64,000 nt of DNA from a bacterium (GTDB lineage Bacteria; Desulfobacterota; Binatia; HRBIN30; CADEER01), in the NCBI GenBank assembly GCA_019637795.1, contig JAHBUY010000004.1, forward strand, positions 496,001 through 560,000. Direction: 5' to 3'. Shown here piece after piece: positions 34,107-44,585 of the stretch. The position numbers and the translations under genes were made by a program. The notes beneath the pieces were generated by a model. That model was not told the DNA's origin and did no database searches. It worked only from the letters and a program-made list of their open reading frames with translations. Position 1 is the stretch's first letter, and each line of letters starts with the position of its first letter.

Positions 34107-34412
34107 TCAGTTCTTGACCTCCGAGACGACGCCGTTGCGGAACAGGACCTTGCTGGCGAACAGGTCGGGATCGCCGCCGTTGTCGTAGACCCACTCCGCC
34201 ATCGGGATGCGGGCGGCGTCCATCATGCCCTCGTCGTCGTCCCCGGCCGGCACCACCTCGGTCCACTCGCGGCGGATGGCCGGCTGGCCGCACAGCTCGA
34301 GCACCGCCTGCATGGCGACGCCCGGCTCGATGAGCTGGCCGGCGCAGCGCATCGGTTGGGCGGCGGCGGGAACGGCGAGCAACACGGCGGCGGCGACGAC
34401 CCACTTCGACAT
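34107..34412 (-). CDS. Secreted DUF2845-like protein
   Basis: A 101-residue protein with a short signal peptide (MSKWVVAAAVLLAVPAAAQ). It then shows the DUF2845 pattern: MRCAGQLIEPGVAMQAVLELCGQP (two Cys, probably a disulfide), EWVYDNG and a final LFRNGVVSEV. Such proteins are small periplasmic factors of unknown role. ATG 34412 has GGAGG five bases upstream and a good -10 element (TATACT) further up, so the longer frame from 34469 is rejected. Confidence 0.8.
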   Translation of the reverse strand: MSKWVVAAAVLLAVPAAAQPMRCAGQLIEPGVAMQAVLELCGQPAIRREWTEVVPAGDDDEGMMDAARIPMAEWVYDNGGDPDLFASKVLFRNGVVSEVKN

Positions 34413-34435
34413 GCGATCCTCCATGACCGACGCGC

Positions 34436-34463
34436 AGTATAGTCGCCGGCCCGTCGCGAACAA
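34436..34463 (-). promoter_or_regulatory. Candidate promoter of the DUF2845-like gene
   Basis: On the minus strand, TATACT (34441-34436) follows TTGTTC (34463-34458) with a 16-bp spacer. The distance to the GGAGG ribosome site and ATG 34412 gives a leader of about 17 nt. TATACT is a close match to the sigma-70 -10 hexamer, while the -35 match is weak. Confidence 0.5.
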
Positions 34464-34509
34464 TCGCAAAGGTCGCGCCCGCGCCGCCGCGGTCCGTCAC
34501 TGGTCGGGC

Positions 34510-35688
34510 CTACGCGACCTGCAGCAGCAGGCCGTGCAGGTACTCGCCCTCCGGGTGGGCGAGCGCCACCGGGTGATCCGGACCGGGGCCGAGGTGGGCG
34601 AGAAGCGAGACGGCGCGGCCGGCGTCCGCGGCGGCGCCGGCGACGATCTTGCGGAAGAGCGCGGCGTCGACGTGTTGCGAGCAGGTGAACGTGCACAGCA
34701 AGGCGCCGGGCCGGGCGCGCCGCATCGCCCAGAGGTTGAGGTCCTTGTAGGCGCGGGCGCCGCGGCTGACGTCCCGGCGCTGCTTCACCAGCGCCGGCGG
34801 ATCGAGGACCAGGAGATCGAAGGCGTCGTCGCTCTCGCGCAGGAAGCGGCCGACGTCGGCGGCGACGAACGCGGCGCGCTCGAGCGGCAGGTGGTTCAGC
34901 GCCCACTGCCGCTCGGCGGTGGCGATGGCGGCGCCGGAGCTGTCGACGGCGACGACGCGCGCCGCGCCGCCGGCGCCGGCGTGGACGGCGAAGCCGCCGT
35001 GATAGGCGAAGGCATCGAGCACCGTGGCGCCCTCGGCGAGCTGGCGGACGCGGGCGCGGTTGCGGCGCTGGTCGCAGAAGTGACCGGTCTTCTGCCCGGC
35101 GCCGGGGACGACGGTGAAGCGCAGCCCGTTCTCGCGCACGATCTCCTCCTGCGGCGGATCGCCGGCGAGCACCCCGGTCGCCGGCGCCAGGCCCTCGGCG
35201 GCGCGCACCGCGCCCTCGCTGCGCTCGACGATGGTGCGCGGTCGCAGGTGCTCGACCAGGGCGGCGACCAGCAGCGGCCGCAACCGCTCGGCGCCGGCGG
35301 TGAGGATCTGCACCACCAGCGAGCCGGCGTAGCGATCGACGAGGATGCCGGGCAGGCCGTCGCCCTCGCCGTTGATGAGGCGGTAGGCGTCGGTGTCGGC
35401 GGCGACGACGCGGCGGCGCAGCGCCACGGCGGCGCCGACGCGGCGGCGCAGGAAGGCGTCGTCGATCGGCTCGTCGCGCCGACTGAGCAGCCGCACCGCG
35501 ATGGTGCAGCCGGGGTTCACGTAGCCGACGCCGAGCGGCGCCCCGTCGGCGGCGCGCAGGCGCACGATCGTGCCCGGCGCCAGCCCCGGATCGAGGTCGC
35601 GGATCGCCCCCGAGTACACCCACGGATGACCGAGGCGGAGGGGACGGTCCTTGCCGGAGCGCAGCAACAGGATCGGCGGGGTCGACAT
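34510..35688 (-). CDS. RlmI-like class I SAM-dependent rRNA methyltransferase
   Basis: A 392-residue protein of the RlmI/RlmK family. A PUA-like N-terminus (RPLRLGHPWVYSGAI) is followed by an EEHEE-type linker domain (YRLINGEGDGLPGILVDRYAG) and the SAM fold: QKTGHFCDQRRNR, VLDAFAYHGGFAVHAG, FDLLVLDPPALVK, FTCSQHV. RlmI methylates a cytosine at C5 in 23S rRNA, and the same target is likely but not shown here. The start ATG 35688 is directly before the PUA region. It follows moaC on the same strand by 27 bp. Confidence 0.9.
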   Translation of the reverse strand: MSTPPILLLRSGKDRPLRLGHPWVYSGAIRDLDPGLAPGTIVRLRAADGAPLGVGYVNPGCTIAVRLLSRRDEPIDDAFLRRRVGAAVALRRRVVAADTDAYRLINGEGDGLPGILVDRYAGSLVVQILTAGAERLRPLLVAALVEHLRPRTIVERSEGAVRAAEGLAPATGVLAGDPPQEEIVRENGLRFTVVPGAGQKTGHFCDQRRNRARVRQLAEGATVLDAFAYHGGFAVHAGAGGAARVVAVDSSGAAIATAERQWALNHLPLERAAFVAADVGRFLRESDDAFDLLVLDPPALVKQRRDVSRGARAYKDLNLWAMRRARPGALLCTFTCSQHVDAALFRKIVAGAAADAGRAVSLLAHLGPGPDHPVALAHPEGEYLHGLLLQVA

Positions 35689-35715
35689 GCCAGCGCAGCC
35701 GTCAGCCGTCCGCGC

Positions 35716-36273
<558 letters not shown>

Positions 36274-36287
36274 TAGCTTCGCGTCCC

Positions 36288-37229
36288 ATGTCGCATCATC
36301 ACCTGGTCATCCTCGGTTCCGGTCCCGCCGGGCTCACGGCGGCGCTCTACGCGGCGCGCGCCGAGCTGGCGCCGGTGGTGGTCGAAGGCATGCAACCGGG
36401 GGGGCAACTTACCATAACGACCGAGGTGGAGAACTATCCCGGGTTCCCCAAGGGCCTGCAGGGACCGGAGATGATGGAGCTGTTCAAGGCCCAGGCGGAG
36501 CGCTTCGGCACGACGATGCTGTTCGGCGACGTCACCGCCGTGAACCTGTCGCAGCGGCCGTTCACCCTCACCCTCGGCAAGGACCGCCTCACCTGCGACG
36601 CCCTGATCATCGCCACCGGCGCCTCCGCCAAGCTGCTCGGGATCGAATCCGAACAGCGCCTGATGGGCTACGGCGTCTCGGCCTGCGCCACCTGCGACGG
36701 CTTCTTCTTCAAGGACAAGATCGTGGTCGTGGTCGGCGGCGGCGACACGGCGATGGAGGAGGCGATCTTCCTCACCAAGTTCGCCTCGCTGGTGCACGTC
36801 GTGCACCGGCGCGACACGCTGCGCGCCTCCAAGATCATGGCCGAGCGGGCGATGCGGAACCCGAAGATCCGGTTCGAGTGGAACACGCGCATCGCCGAGA
36901 TCCACGGCGAGCCGCACGGCACCGGCGTCACCGGCGTCACCCTCGAGCCCAGCGACGGCGGGACGCGGCGCGGCCTGCCCTGCGACGGCGTCTTCGTCGC
37001 CATCGGCCACCAGCCGAACACGGCGCTGTTCCGGGGGCAGCTCGACCTCGACGAGACCGGCTACATCCGCACCGTCGGCCGCAGCACCTACACCAGCGTG
37101 CCGGGGGTGTTCGCCTGCGGCGACGTGCAGGACAGCGTCTACCGCCAGGCGGTCACCGCCGCCGGCACCGGCTGCATGGCGGCCATCGACGCCGAACGCT
37201 GGCTGGAAGCGGAGAAGCACGCCGGCTGA
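36288..37229 (+). CDS. trxB: Thioredoxin reductase
   Basis: A 313-residue low-molecular-weight Trx[21 protein letters not shown] binds FAD, C133-ATC-C136 ([10 protein letters not shown]) is the redox-active pair, [14 protein letters not shown] binds NADPH, and [22 protein letters not shown] is the C-terminal FAD motif. The enzyme passes electrons from NADPH to thioredoxin. The length is normal and the reading frame complete. It is divergent from moaC and convergent with the Thr-rich secreted gene 13 bp away. Confidence 0.96.
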   Translation: MSHHHLVILGSGPAGLTAALYAARAELAPVVVEGMQPGGQLTITTEVENYPGFPKGLQGPEMMELFKAQAERFGTTMLFGDVTAVNLSQRPFTLTLGKDRLTCDALIIATGASAKLLGIESEQRLMGYGVSACATCDGFFFKDKIVVVVGGGDTAMEEAIFLTKFASLVHVVHRRDTLRASKIMAERAMRNPKIRFEWNTRIAEIHGEPHGTGVTGVTLEPSDGGTRRGLPCDGVFVAIGHQPNTALFRGQLDLDETGYIRTVGRSTYTSVPGVFACGDVQDSVYRQAVTAAGTGCMAAIDAERWLEAEKHAG

Positions 37230-37242
37230 GGCGGGCGCCGGC

Positions 37243-38931
37243 TCAGGCGGGCGCGCACATCGACAGCGCCGGCGCCAGACAGCTCGGATAGCTCGTGGCC
37301 GTTCCCTCCTCGGGCGTGACGGTGACGCCGCCGATGCCGTAGCCGACCGTCGAGCGGGCGTCGTCGGAGCCGGTGACGGCGATCTCGCCCGCGCTCGGAC
37401 AGAGCTCGCCGGCCACGACCGCGAGCGGCGTCGGGGTGTCGAGCCGCAGCTCGCCCCCGAAGCACGGCGACGCCAGGGTGCCGGCCATCGTCACCGCCAC
37501 CGGCGAGGTCGTGGCGTCCTGGGTGAGGACGAAGTCGGTGAACGTGACGGCGAAGCCGTCGTCCGTGGCCACGCCGCTGATCAACGGCGCCGAGACCTCG
37601 AGCAGCGCCTCCTGCATCGGGGTGAAGACCGCGTCGCCGGTGAACGTCAGCGAGTACTTCAGCGGCACGCAGTCGGCGCTGTAGGTGATGTGGTCCATCG
37701 TCACCGCGGTGTCGAGGAACTGCACCTTGATGGCGGTGCCGTCGGGCAGCATGGTCGATAGCGTGCCGTTGACGGAGAAGGAGAACGCGGCGGCGAGACA
37801 GGCGCTGGCGCCGGTCAGATTCAGGGTGCCGTCGAGGTCGCCCGACGCCGTGAGCACGATGTCGTTGCTGGCATCGTGCAGGACCGCCATCAGGTCGGGA
37901 ACGTCGTAGGCGCCGCCGGCGAATCGCGGTGGGCTGCACTCGTTCGCCCCGTCCGGCGTGCTGTCGATGGTGATCGACCCGGCGAGCTCGCTGCGGCCGC
38001 CCAGCGGACCGGGGACGACGCAGTTGTCGGCGCCGAGCACGAGGTGGAGCGTCTTGTCCTCTCCCGCTCCCGACTCGCCGCACGATTGCGTGGTGGCGCC
38101 GTTGATCGGGCACTCGCGCGCCACGATGGGAGGCCCGATCGCCTCGGCGGAGGCGAGCACGCCGCCCGTGTTGGTGGCGGCGATGGCGACGGCGGCGACC
38201 AGACTCTGCAGGCTGCCCAACCCGGTCGAGATGAAGGCGGCGCGCCCGGCGATCGGCTCGCCCGACGGCACCCTCGTGGGGGTCGGCGTCGGCGTGAACG
38301 ATGCGGTCGCGGTGTCGGTCGGCATCGCGGTGGGCGTCGCCTCCGCCGTCGCCGTGCCGGTCGGGACCCCGGTGTGCGTCGGCGTCAGGGTGGCGGTGGC
38401 GGTTCCGCTGGGGATCGCCGTCTGGGTCGGCGTCGCCGGCAGCTCGGTGAGCGTCGCCGTCGCGGTCCCGGTCGGCACCCCGGTGTGCGTCGGCGTGACG
38501 GTCACGGTGGCGCTGGCGGTGCCGGTCGGGATGGCGGTGCCGGTCGCGGTGGCGGTGGCGATCGGGGTGGTGGCCAGGGTGTGCGTCGCGGTGGCCGCCG
38601 GGACGGTGGCGGTGCTGGTCGCGGTGGCGGCGATCGCGGTGTGGGTGGCGGTGGCGGTGGCCGGCGGCGGACACCCGGAGAGGGCATTGTTCACGCCCTG
38701 GATGAGCTGGGCGATGGTGACCTGGTCGCCGCCATTGGCAAACGCCGGGCAGGCGCTCACCGGCTGGTTCCCGAGGGCGATGTTCACCCCGAGGATGAGG
38801 TCGCTGATCGTCACCTCGCCATCGCCAGCGCAGTCGCCGACGCACTGCGCGGGAGCGCGCGTCGCGAGCGACACCAGCAGGATTGTCCCCAGCAACGCCA
38901 GGGCGCCGCGCGAGACGGCACGTGCGACCAC
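37243..38931 (-). CDS. Secreted protein: EF-hand/Cys module, long Thr-rich linker, beta-rich domain
   Basis: The protein has 562 residues. A signal peptide (RGALALLGTILLVSLATRAPAQ) leads into a module with two EF-hands and four Cys (CVGDCAGDGEVTISD ... SAC ... SGC); its second calcium loop is degraded (ANGGDQ). About 140 residues of Thr/Ala/Pro repeats follow (THTGVPTGTATA occurs repeatedly), probably an extended, perhaps glycosylated spacer. The rest is a Cys-containing beta-rich domain of no known family. GTG 38931 is supported by GGAGG six bases upstream and a promoter-like pair above it. It is likely exported to the surface. Confidence 0.78.
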   Translation of the reverse strand: MVARAVSRGALALLGTILLVSLATRAPAQCVGDCAGDGEVTISDLILGVNIALGNQPVSACPAFANGGDQVTIAQLIQGVNNALSGCPPPATATATHTAIAATATSTATVPAATATHTLATTPIATATATGTAIPTGTASATVTVTPTHTGVPTGTATATLTELPATPTQTAIPSGTATATLTPTHTGVPTGTATAEATPTAMPTDTATASFTPTPTPTRVPSGEPIAGRAAFISTGLGSLQSLVAAVAIAATNTGGVLASAEAIGPPIVARECPINGATTQSCGESGAGEDKTLHLVLGADNCVVPGPLGGRSELAGSITIDSTPDGANECSPPRFAGGAYDVPDLMAVLHDASNDIVLTASGDLDGTLNLTGASACLAAAFSFSVNGTLSTMLPDGTAIKVQFLDTAVTMDHITYSADCVPLKYSLTFTGDAVFTPMQEALLEVSAPLISGVATDDGFAVTFTDFVLTQDATTSPVAVTMAGTLASPCFGGELRLDTPTPLAVVAGELCPSAGEIAVTGSDDARSTVGYGIGGVTVTPEEGTATSYPSCLAPALSMCAPA

Positions 38932-38957
38932 GGATGACCTCCAGAACGGGAACTGTC

Positions 38958-38987
38958 TTTGTAGCCGCCCCCGTCGCTCGGGGTCAA
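38958..38987 (-). promoter_or_regulatory. Candidate promoter of the Thr-rich secreted gene
   Basis: On the minus strand TTGACC (38987-38982) and TACAAA (38963-38958) are separated by 18 bp, matching five and four of six consensus positions. A start of transcription near 38951 would leave a 20-nt leader containing GGAGG. Confidence 0.55.
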
Positions 38988-39064
38988 AGAAAATCGCATG
39001 CGACCGTGCACGGCCCCATCCTGGCCGGATGGCTGGTCGGGCCGCTGCCCGGCGGACGGTGGAG

Positions 39065-39721
39065 CTACGCGCCCGGACCGGCCGACCCCGCGCCAGGCAC
39101 CGGGGTCTCGGTCGGCAGGCAGAGCGGCGGTGGGCTGGGCCGGGGGATGTAGAAGCTGTCGAAGTTGTCGAGCTCGTCGCTCTCCGCCACCTCGGCCGCC
39201 GCATCCACGTCGACGTCGATGGCGAACGGAACGAACGGCCCGCGCAGGCAGGTCTGGGCGCCGGCGGCGAGGCCGCCGACGCGACCGAACGGCTCGCCCA
39301 GCACGACGACGTCGAACGGACCGCTGTCGGCCGTGCCCTGATTGGCGATGCACACCTCGAGCTGCAGGTCGATCTCGCTGGTATCGGTGATGCACGCCGG
39401 ATTCATCGCCACCGAGCGGGCCGAGATCGGCGCCAGGTCGGGCAGATCGCCGCCGGCGCAGCCCGCCAGGGCGCTGTTGACGCCAGCGATCAGCTCGTTG
39501 ATCACGACGACGCCGTCGGCATCGCCATCGCAGGCCGGACAGGCCGTCGTCGGACCGTCGGCGAGCACGATGCCGACGCAGGTGATCAGCTCGTTGACCG
39601 CGACCACGGCGTCGTCGTCGCAGTCGGCCGGACAAAGCTGGGCGCGCCCCGCGGCGGCGACGGCGAGCAGCGCGATGGCAGCGACGAGCGAGCGGAACAC
39701 GCGGCCGACCGTAGCCCCCAT
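39065..39721 (-). CDS. Secreted protein: EF-hand/Cys module plus CARDB-like domain
   Basis: A 218-residue protein. A signal peptide (FRSLVAAIALLAVAAAGRAQ) is followed at once by the four-Cys module with two calcium loops (DCDDDAVVAVNE and DGDADGVVVINE). A CARDB-like Ig domain comes next (LPDLAPISARSVAM, LEVCIANQGTADSGPF, VAESDELDNFDSFYIP) and a short Pro-rich end. CARDB domains are common adhesion modules of surface proteins. ATG 39721 precedes the signal peptide. It lies upstream of the Thr-rich gene on the same strand, 133 bp away. Confidence 0.8.
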   Translation of the reverse strand: MGATVGRVFRSLVAAIALLAVAAAGRAQLCPADCDDDAVVAVNELITCVGIVLADGPTTACPACDGDADGVVVINELIAGVNSALAGCAGGDLPDLAPISARSVAMNPACITDTSEIDLQLEVCIANQGTADSGPFDVVVLGEPFGRVGGLAAGAQTCLRGPFVPFAIDVDVDAAAEVAESDELDNFDSFYIPRPSPPPLCLPTETPVPGAGSAGPGA

Positions 39722-39883
39722 GCGCGGGAGAAGCCAGCCGTGCGAGCCGCCGAACGCCGGCTCCCCGGCGCACAGCGTCCGCGGCCCCTCACCCCCGGCC
39801 CTTTCCCGCTCCGATCCCACGCTCCGCAAGCGGCCGAGGCGGAGCCGATCTGAGCAAGCGCAGGCGCGGCGCTGACAAATGTC

Positions 39884-39932
39884 TTGACGACCGACCGCTC
39901 GGTCGGTAGGGTTCGACCGATCGGTCGGTCGG
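39884..39932 (+). promoter_or_regulatory. TetR promoter with overlapping palindromic operators
   Basis: TTGACG (39884-39889) and TAGGGT (39907-39912) are 17 bp apart. The spacer is almost exactly filled by accgaccgctcggtcggt (39890-39907), an 8+8 inverted repeat. A second palindrome, accgatcggt (39916-39925), with further cggtcgg half-sites, runs up to the tetR ATG at 39936. This fits autorepression by the TetR protein. Confidence 0.75.
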
Positions 39933-39935
39933 CTC

Positions 39936-40586
39936 ATGCGCGCACAAACGGCGGACATCTCGGCACGCGACAAGATCCTCGACGCCGCCGAAGCGCTCTT
40001 CGCGCGCCGCGGCTACGCCGCGGTCGGCATGAGCGAGATCGCCGAGGCGGTGGGGCTCAGCAAGTCGTCGTTGTTCCACCACTTCCCCACCAAGGCGCAG
40101 CTCTACGCGGCGACCGCGGACCGCATCCTGCGGGTCATGGAGGCGGCGCTGACGACGGCGCTGGCGGCCGGCGGCTCGCCGGTGCAGCGGCTCGACCGCT
40201 GGATCGACACCATCGCCGACCTGCTGGGGGCGCACGAAGCCTACGCCCGCCTGCTGCTGCGCTCGCTGTTCGAGGACGACGAGCTGAGCGGCGCCTTCGA
40301 GGAGGAGCGGGCGGTCAACGAGACGCTGCACCGGGTCATCGGCGCCGCGACCCAGCTCCTGCGCGAAGGCATGAGCAGCGGCGCGCTGCGCGCCGCCAGC
40401 ATCCCGCACACCGTGCAGAGCCTGATCGGCCTGCTCATCTACCACTTCGCGTCCGGCGACTTCGGCGCCGAGCTCCTCGGCCGCCCGATCACCACGCCCG
40501 CCGAGGTGCGGCGGCGCAAGGACGAGATCAAAGCCCTGCTCCATCACGGACTGGTGGCGCCGCGCGCGGCGCACGAGGAGGACTGA
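39936..40586 (+). CDS. TetR-family transcriptional regulator
   Basis: A 216-residue repressor. RDKILDAAEALFARRGYAAVGMSEIAEAVGLSKSSLFHHFPTK is, in parts, the classic TetR helix-turn-helix (GLSKSSLFHHF recognition helix). The C-terminal helical ligand domain is unassigned. The promoter has two palindromes suited to it. The diiron protein gene begins two bases after its stop, so both form one operon and the regulator probably senses a substrate of that enzyme. Confidence 0.92.
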   Translation: MRAQTADISARDKILDAAEALFARRGYAAVGMSEIAEAVGLSKSSLFHHFPTKAQLYAATADRILRVMEAALTTALAAGGSPVQRLDRWIDTIADLLGAHEAYARLLLRSLFEDDELSGAFEEERAVNETLHRVIGAATQLLREGMSSGALRAASIPHTVQSLIGLLIYHFASGDFGAELLGRPITTPAEVRRRKDEIKALLHHGLVAPRAAHEED

Positions 40587-40588
40587 CC

Positions 40589-41653
40589 ATGCCGACCGAC
40601 AAGATTCTCGCCGAACAGCGGCGCATGCTGGGCGACTTCGAGGTCGTCGAGTTCGTCGACGAGACCCGGATCGAGGGCCTGCGCCGCCAGATCGACGTCG
40701 ACGTCCCGCTCGACCTGCAGTGGACCTGGGAGTACGGCAACGAGATCGAGGAGCTGCGCGACCTCTACGAGAAGAGCAAGAAGGGCCAGTGGAACGCCGA
40801 GGCGGACATCGACTGGAGCCAGCCCTTCCCGCGCCACGAGTGGTTCCTGCCGCGCACCGGCGCGCTGCTGCTGCCGTCGATCCTCACCGAGATGGGCGCC
40901 GACGAGGCGACCTGTCAGGAGGCGGCCTGGGACGAGTTCACGCACCTGCTCTCGCAGCTCCTGCACGGCGAGCAGGCGGCGCTGCAGCTCTGCGGCCAGC
41001 TCACCAACGCCTGCCCGACGATGGACGCGAAGTTCGCCGCCGGCGCGCAGGTGATCGACGAGGTGCGCCACACCGAGGTCCTCGCCAAGTTCCTGCAGCG
41101 CAAGATGGGCGCCCTGCAGCCCATCGACCCGACGCTCAAGGTCCTGCTCGACCGGCTGCTGGCGGCGCCGACCTGGAAGACCAAGACCCTCGGCATGCAG
41201 TGCCTGTTCGAGGGCATGGCGGTCGGCATCTTCGACCAGATCGCCCGCGCCACCACCAACCCCCTGCTGCACGACATCATCCGCCGCGTCCAGGTGGACG
41301 AGGCGCGCCACGCCGCCTTCGGCATCCTCACCATGCGCCGCCTGGTGAAGGAGTCGACGCCGGAGGAGATGGCGGAGATGGAGGATTTCGCCTTCTCCAT
41401 CCTCGAGTGCCTGAACGCCAACCAGCAGCTCGACATGCTGCGGGTCTTCGGCCCCAAGTACGGTCTCGATCCCGACAACACGGTGCAGATGCTGCACGGG
41501 ATGCCCGAGTGGCCGGCGCTCAACAGCGAGATCTACATGCACACCGTGATCCCGAACCTGAAGCGTCTCGGCCTCATCACCGAACGCACCGAGAGCGACT
41601 ACCGCCGCCTCGGCATGATCCACGGCACGGTCGGCCTGCCGATCGCGCACTGA
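40589..41653 (+). CDS. Ferritin-like diiron protein (possible oxygenase)
   Basis: A 354-residue protein with the ferritin-like four-helix pattern: DEFTHLLSQLLHGEQAAL, DEVRHTEVLAKFL, a central EGMAVGIF, and DEARHAAFGILTMRRL. Two ExxH motifs plus extra Glu residues give the usual diiron ligands. It resembles the R2-like/AurF-type oxygenase group found beside TetR genes. The substrate is unknown; fatty acyl or aromatic oxidation is possible. ATG 40589 has GAGGAGG upstream. It is the second gene of a two-gene operon. Confidence 0.8.
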   Translation: MPTDKILAEQRRMLGDFEVVEFVDETRIEGLRRQIDVDVPLDLQWTWEYGNEIEELRDLYEKSKKGQWNAEADIDWSQPFPRHEWFLPRTGALLLPSILTEMGADEATCQEAAWDEFTHLLSQLLHGEQAALQLCGQLTNACPTMDAKFAAGAQVIDEVRHTEVLAKFLQRKMGALQPIDPTLKVLLDRLLAAPTWKTKTLGMQCLFEGMAVGIFDQIARATTNPLLHDIIRRVQVDEARHAAFGILTMRRLVKESTPEEMAEMEDFAFSILECLNANQQLDMLRVFGPKYGLDPDNTVQMLHGMPEWPALNSEIYMHTVIPNLKRLGLITERTESDYRRLGMIHGTVGLPIAH

Positions 41654-41708
41654 GCGGCATTCGTCCCCGCGGCGGCGCGGCGCGCGCGGCGCCGCTGCGG
41701 GAGCCCCC

Positions 41709-42473
<765 letters not shown>

Positions 42474-42479
42474 AATTGA

Positions 42480-42553
42480 GCCTTCACCGCCGAGACGCCG
42501 AGGCGCGGAGAGATCCTGCCGTCTCCGCGCCTCGGCGTCTCGGCGGTGAAGGC
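42480..42553. repeat. 32-bp perfect inverted repeat between hisA and hisF
   Basis: Arms 42480-42511 and 42522-42553 are exact reverse complements around a 10-nt loop. The arm is built of heptad-like units (ttcaccgc, cgagacg, cgaggcg, cggaga). Related, less perfect copies lie at 62263-62343 and 63744-63818. It occupies nearly the whole hisA-hisF gap. Confidence 0.95.
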
Positions 42554-42554
42554 G

Positions 42555-43280
42555 TCATCCTTGTCCACTGATGCGCAGTGCGTCCTCGAGCTTCACCGCG
42601 CCGGTGTAGAGCGCGCGGCCGACGATCACCGCCACCACGCCGGCGGGCTCGCACGGCAGCAGCGCCTCGATGTCGTCCAGCGAGCCGATGCCGCCCGAGG
42701 CGATGACCGGAATGCCGGCGGCCTCGGCGAGGGCGCGGGTGGCGGCGATGTTGACCCCCTGCTGCGTGCCGTCGCGCTCGATGTCGGTGTAGATGACGCA
42801 GGCGGCGCCGAGGCCGGCGAAGCGGCGCGCCAGATCGGCGGCGCTGACGTCGCTGGTCTCCAGCCAGCCCTTCACCGCCACCTTGCCGGCGCGGGCGTCG
42901 ATGCCGAGCGCGACGCGGCCGGGGAAGCGGCGGCACGCCTCCTCGACCACCGCCGGCGTCTCCAGCGCCGCGGTGCCGAAGATGACGCGGTCGGCGCCGA
43001 GACCGAGCAGCGCGCCGGCGCGCTCGACGGTGCGGATGCCGCCGCCGACCTGCACCGGCACCGGCAGCGTGCACAGGGCGGCGATCGCCTCGCCGTTGAC
43101 CGGCGTGCCGCTGACGGCGCCGTCGAGATCGACGACGTGGAGATAGCGCGCGCCGGCGTCCACCCAGCGCCGGCCCATGGCCAGCGGATCGTCGCCGTAC
43201 ACGGTCTCGGCGGCGAAGTCGCCGCGCAGCAGGCGCACGCAGCGGCCGCCCTTCAGGTCGATGGCGGGAATGATCAGCAC
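42555..43280 (-). CDS. hisA: ProFAR isomerase
   Basis: A 241-residue HisA barrel: LIIPAIDLKGGRCVRLLRGDF (catalytic Asp in AID), LHVVDLDGAVSG, VQVGGGIRT, YTDIERDGTQQGVN (second Asp) and VIASGGIGSLDD. It isomerises ProFAR to PRFAR in histidine synthesis. GTG 43280 lies inside the end of hisH (7-nt overlap), so translation is coupled. The long upstream frame to 43532 is a hisH shadow. Confidence 0.96.
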   Translation of the reverse strand: MLIIPAIDLKGGRCVRLLRGDFAAETVYGDDPLAMGRRWVDAGARYLHVVDLDGAVSGTPVNGEAIAALCTLPVPVQVGGGIRTVERAGALLGLGADRVIFGTAALETPAVVEEACRRFPGRVALGIDARAGKVAVKGWLETSDVSAADLARRFAGLGAACVIYTDIERDGTQQGVNIAATRALAEAAGIPVIASGGIGSLDDIEALLPCEPAGVVAVIVGRALYTGAVKLEDALRISGQG

Positions 43281-43897
43281 GCCGCCACCGTGTCGGCGAA
43301 GTTGCGCAGGATCGCCAGCCCGACGCGCTGGCTCTTCTCCGGGTGGAACTGGCAGGCGAAGAGACGGTCGCGCGCCACCGCCGAGACGAAGTCGCCGCCG
43401 TAGTCGGTGGTGGTGGCGATCACCGATGGATCCGCCGGCTCGACGTAGTAGGAGTGCACGAAGTACACCGCCGATCCGTCGGCGATGCCGCGCAGCACCG
43501 GCGTCTCCTGCCGGGCCTGGATCTGGTTCCATCCCATGTGCGGGATGCGGAGCTCGGGATCGTCGCGCTCGCGGAAGCGCACCACCCGCCCGCGCAGCAG
43601 GCCCAGGCCCCGCACCGGCCCGAATTCCTCGCTCTCGTCGAACAGCAGTTGCATCCCCAGGCAGATGCCGAGGAACGGCGTGCCGCGCTCGACCACCCGC
43701 CGCACCGCGTCGACGAGCCCATAGCCGCGCAGGTTCTCCATGCAGGCCCCGAAGGCGCCCACCCCAGGCAGCACCACCCCCGCCGCGCCCTCGATCGCGG
43801 CCGCGTCGCGGGTCACCATCGCCGGCGCGCCGACGCGCTCGAGCCCCTTCTGCACCGAGCGCAGATTGCCCATGCCGTAGTCGATGATCGCGATCAT
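43274..43897 (-). CDS. hisH: Imidazole glycerol phosphate synthase, glutaminase subunit
   Basis: A 207-residue class I glutamine amidotransferase. IAIIDYGMGNLRSV and PGVGAFGACM are at the N-terminus, TPFLGICLGMQLLF has the nucleophilic Cys, and FACQFHPEKS has the His-x-Glu pair. It supplies ammonia to HisF. ATG 43897 starts exactly at MIAIIDYG; the 51 residues before it in the open frame are unconserved. A 94-bp gap separates it from hisB. Confidence 0.96.
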   Translation of the reverse strand: MIAIIDYGMGNLRSVQKGLERVGAPAMVTRDAAAIEGAAGVVLPGVGAFGACMENLRGYGLVDAVRRVVERGTPFLGICLGMQLLFDESEEFGPVRGLGLLRGRVVRFRERDDPELRIPHMGWNQIQARQETPVLRGIADGSAVYFVHSYYVEPADPSVIATTTDYGGDFVSAVARDRLFACQFHPEKSQRVGLAILRNFADTVAAC

Positions 43898-43991
43898 TGC
43901 AGACCTGCCATGCGAAGGCGCGACGACGCGCAGCGCCGATGGGAGACTCGGCGCTTCGCCGCCCCGTCGTAGCTTCGCGTGGAATCCTCGC

Positions 43992-44585
43992 TCAGAGACT
44001 GCCCTTGGTCGACAGGACCCCCCGCACCCGCGGGTCCACGCTCGTCGCATGGTCCATGGCGCGGGCGAAGGCCTTGAACGTGGCTTCGATGATGTGGTGG
44101 GCGTTGCGGCCGCGCACCATGTCGACGTGCAGGTTCATGCCGAGCTGGTTGACCAGCGCCAGCAGGAAGTCGTGCACCAGCTCGGTGTCGAACTGGCCGA
44201 CGCGGGCGCGCTTGATGTCGACGTTGTAGACCAGGAACGGCCGGCCGCCGAGGTCGACGGTCACCCGCACCAGCGCCTCGTCGAGCGGGCACGCCGCCTC
44301 GCCGAAGCGGCGGATGCCGGCCTTGCCGCCGAGCGCATCCTTGAAAGCCTGTCCGAGCGCCAGGCCGACGTCCTCGACCGTGTGGTGCTGATCGACCGCC
44401 AGGTCGCCTCGCGCCCGCACCGTCAGATCGAAGAAGCCGTGGCGCGCGAAGGCATCGAGCATGTGGTCGAGGAAGGGCACGCCCGTGTCCACCGATGCGC
44501 TGCCGGTGCCGTCGACCGTCACCGCGACCGCGATGTCGGTCTCCTTGGTCTTGCGCGCCACGCGCGCCGTGCGCGCTTTGGGCAT
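43992..44585 (-). CDS. hisB: Imidazoleglycerol-phosphate dehydratase
   Basis: A 197-residue single-function HisB. It has the two metal-binding His repeats: GVPFLDHMLDAFARHG and DQHHTVEDVGLALG in the first half, and FDTELVHDFLLAL and GRNAHHIIEATFKAFARA in the second. It removes water from IGP to give imidazole-acetol phosphate. GGGAGGAG precedes ATG 44585. It is the first gene of the hisB-H-A-F run and faces an SDR gene across 139 bp. Confidence 0.97.
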   Translation of the reverse strand: MPKARTARVARKTKETDIAVAVTVDGTGSASVDTGVPFLDHMLDAFARHGFFDLTVRARGDLAVDQHHTVEDVGLALGQAFKDALGGKAGIRRFGEAACPLDEALVRVTVDLGGRPFLVYNVDIKRARVGQFDTELVHDFLLALVNQLGMNLHVDMVRGRNAHHIIEATFKAFARAMDHATSVDPRVRGVLSTKGSL

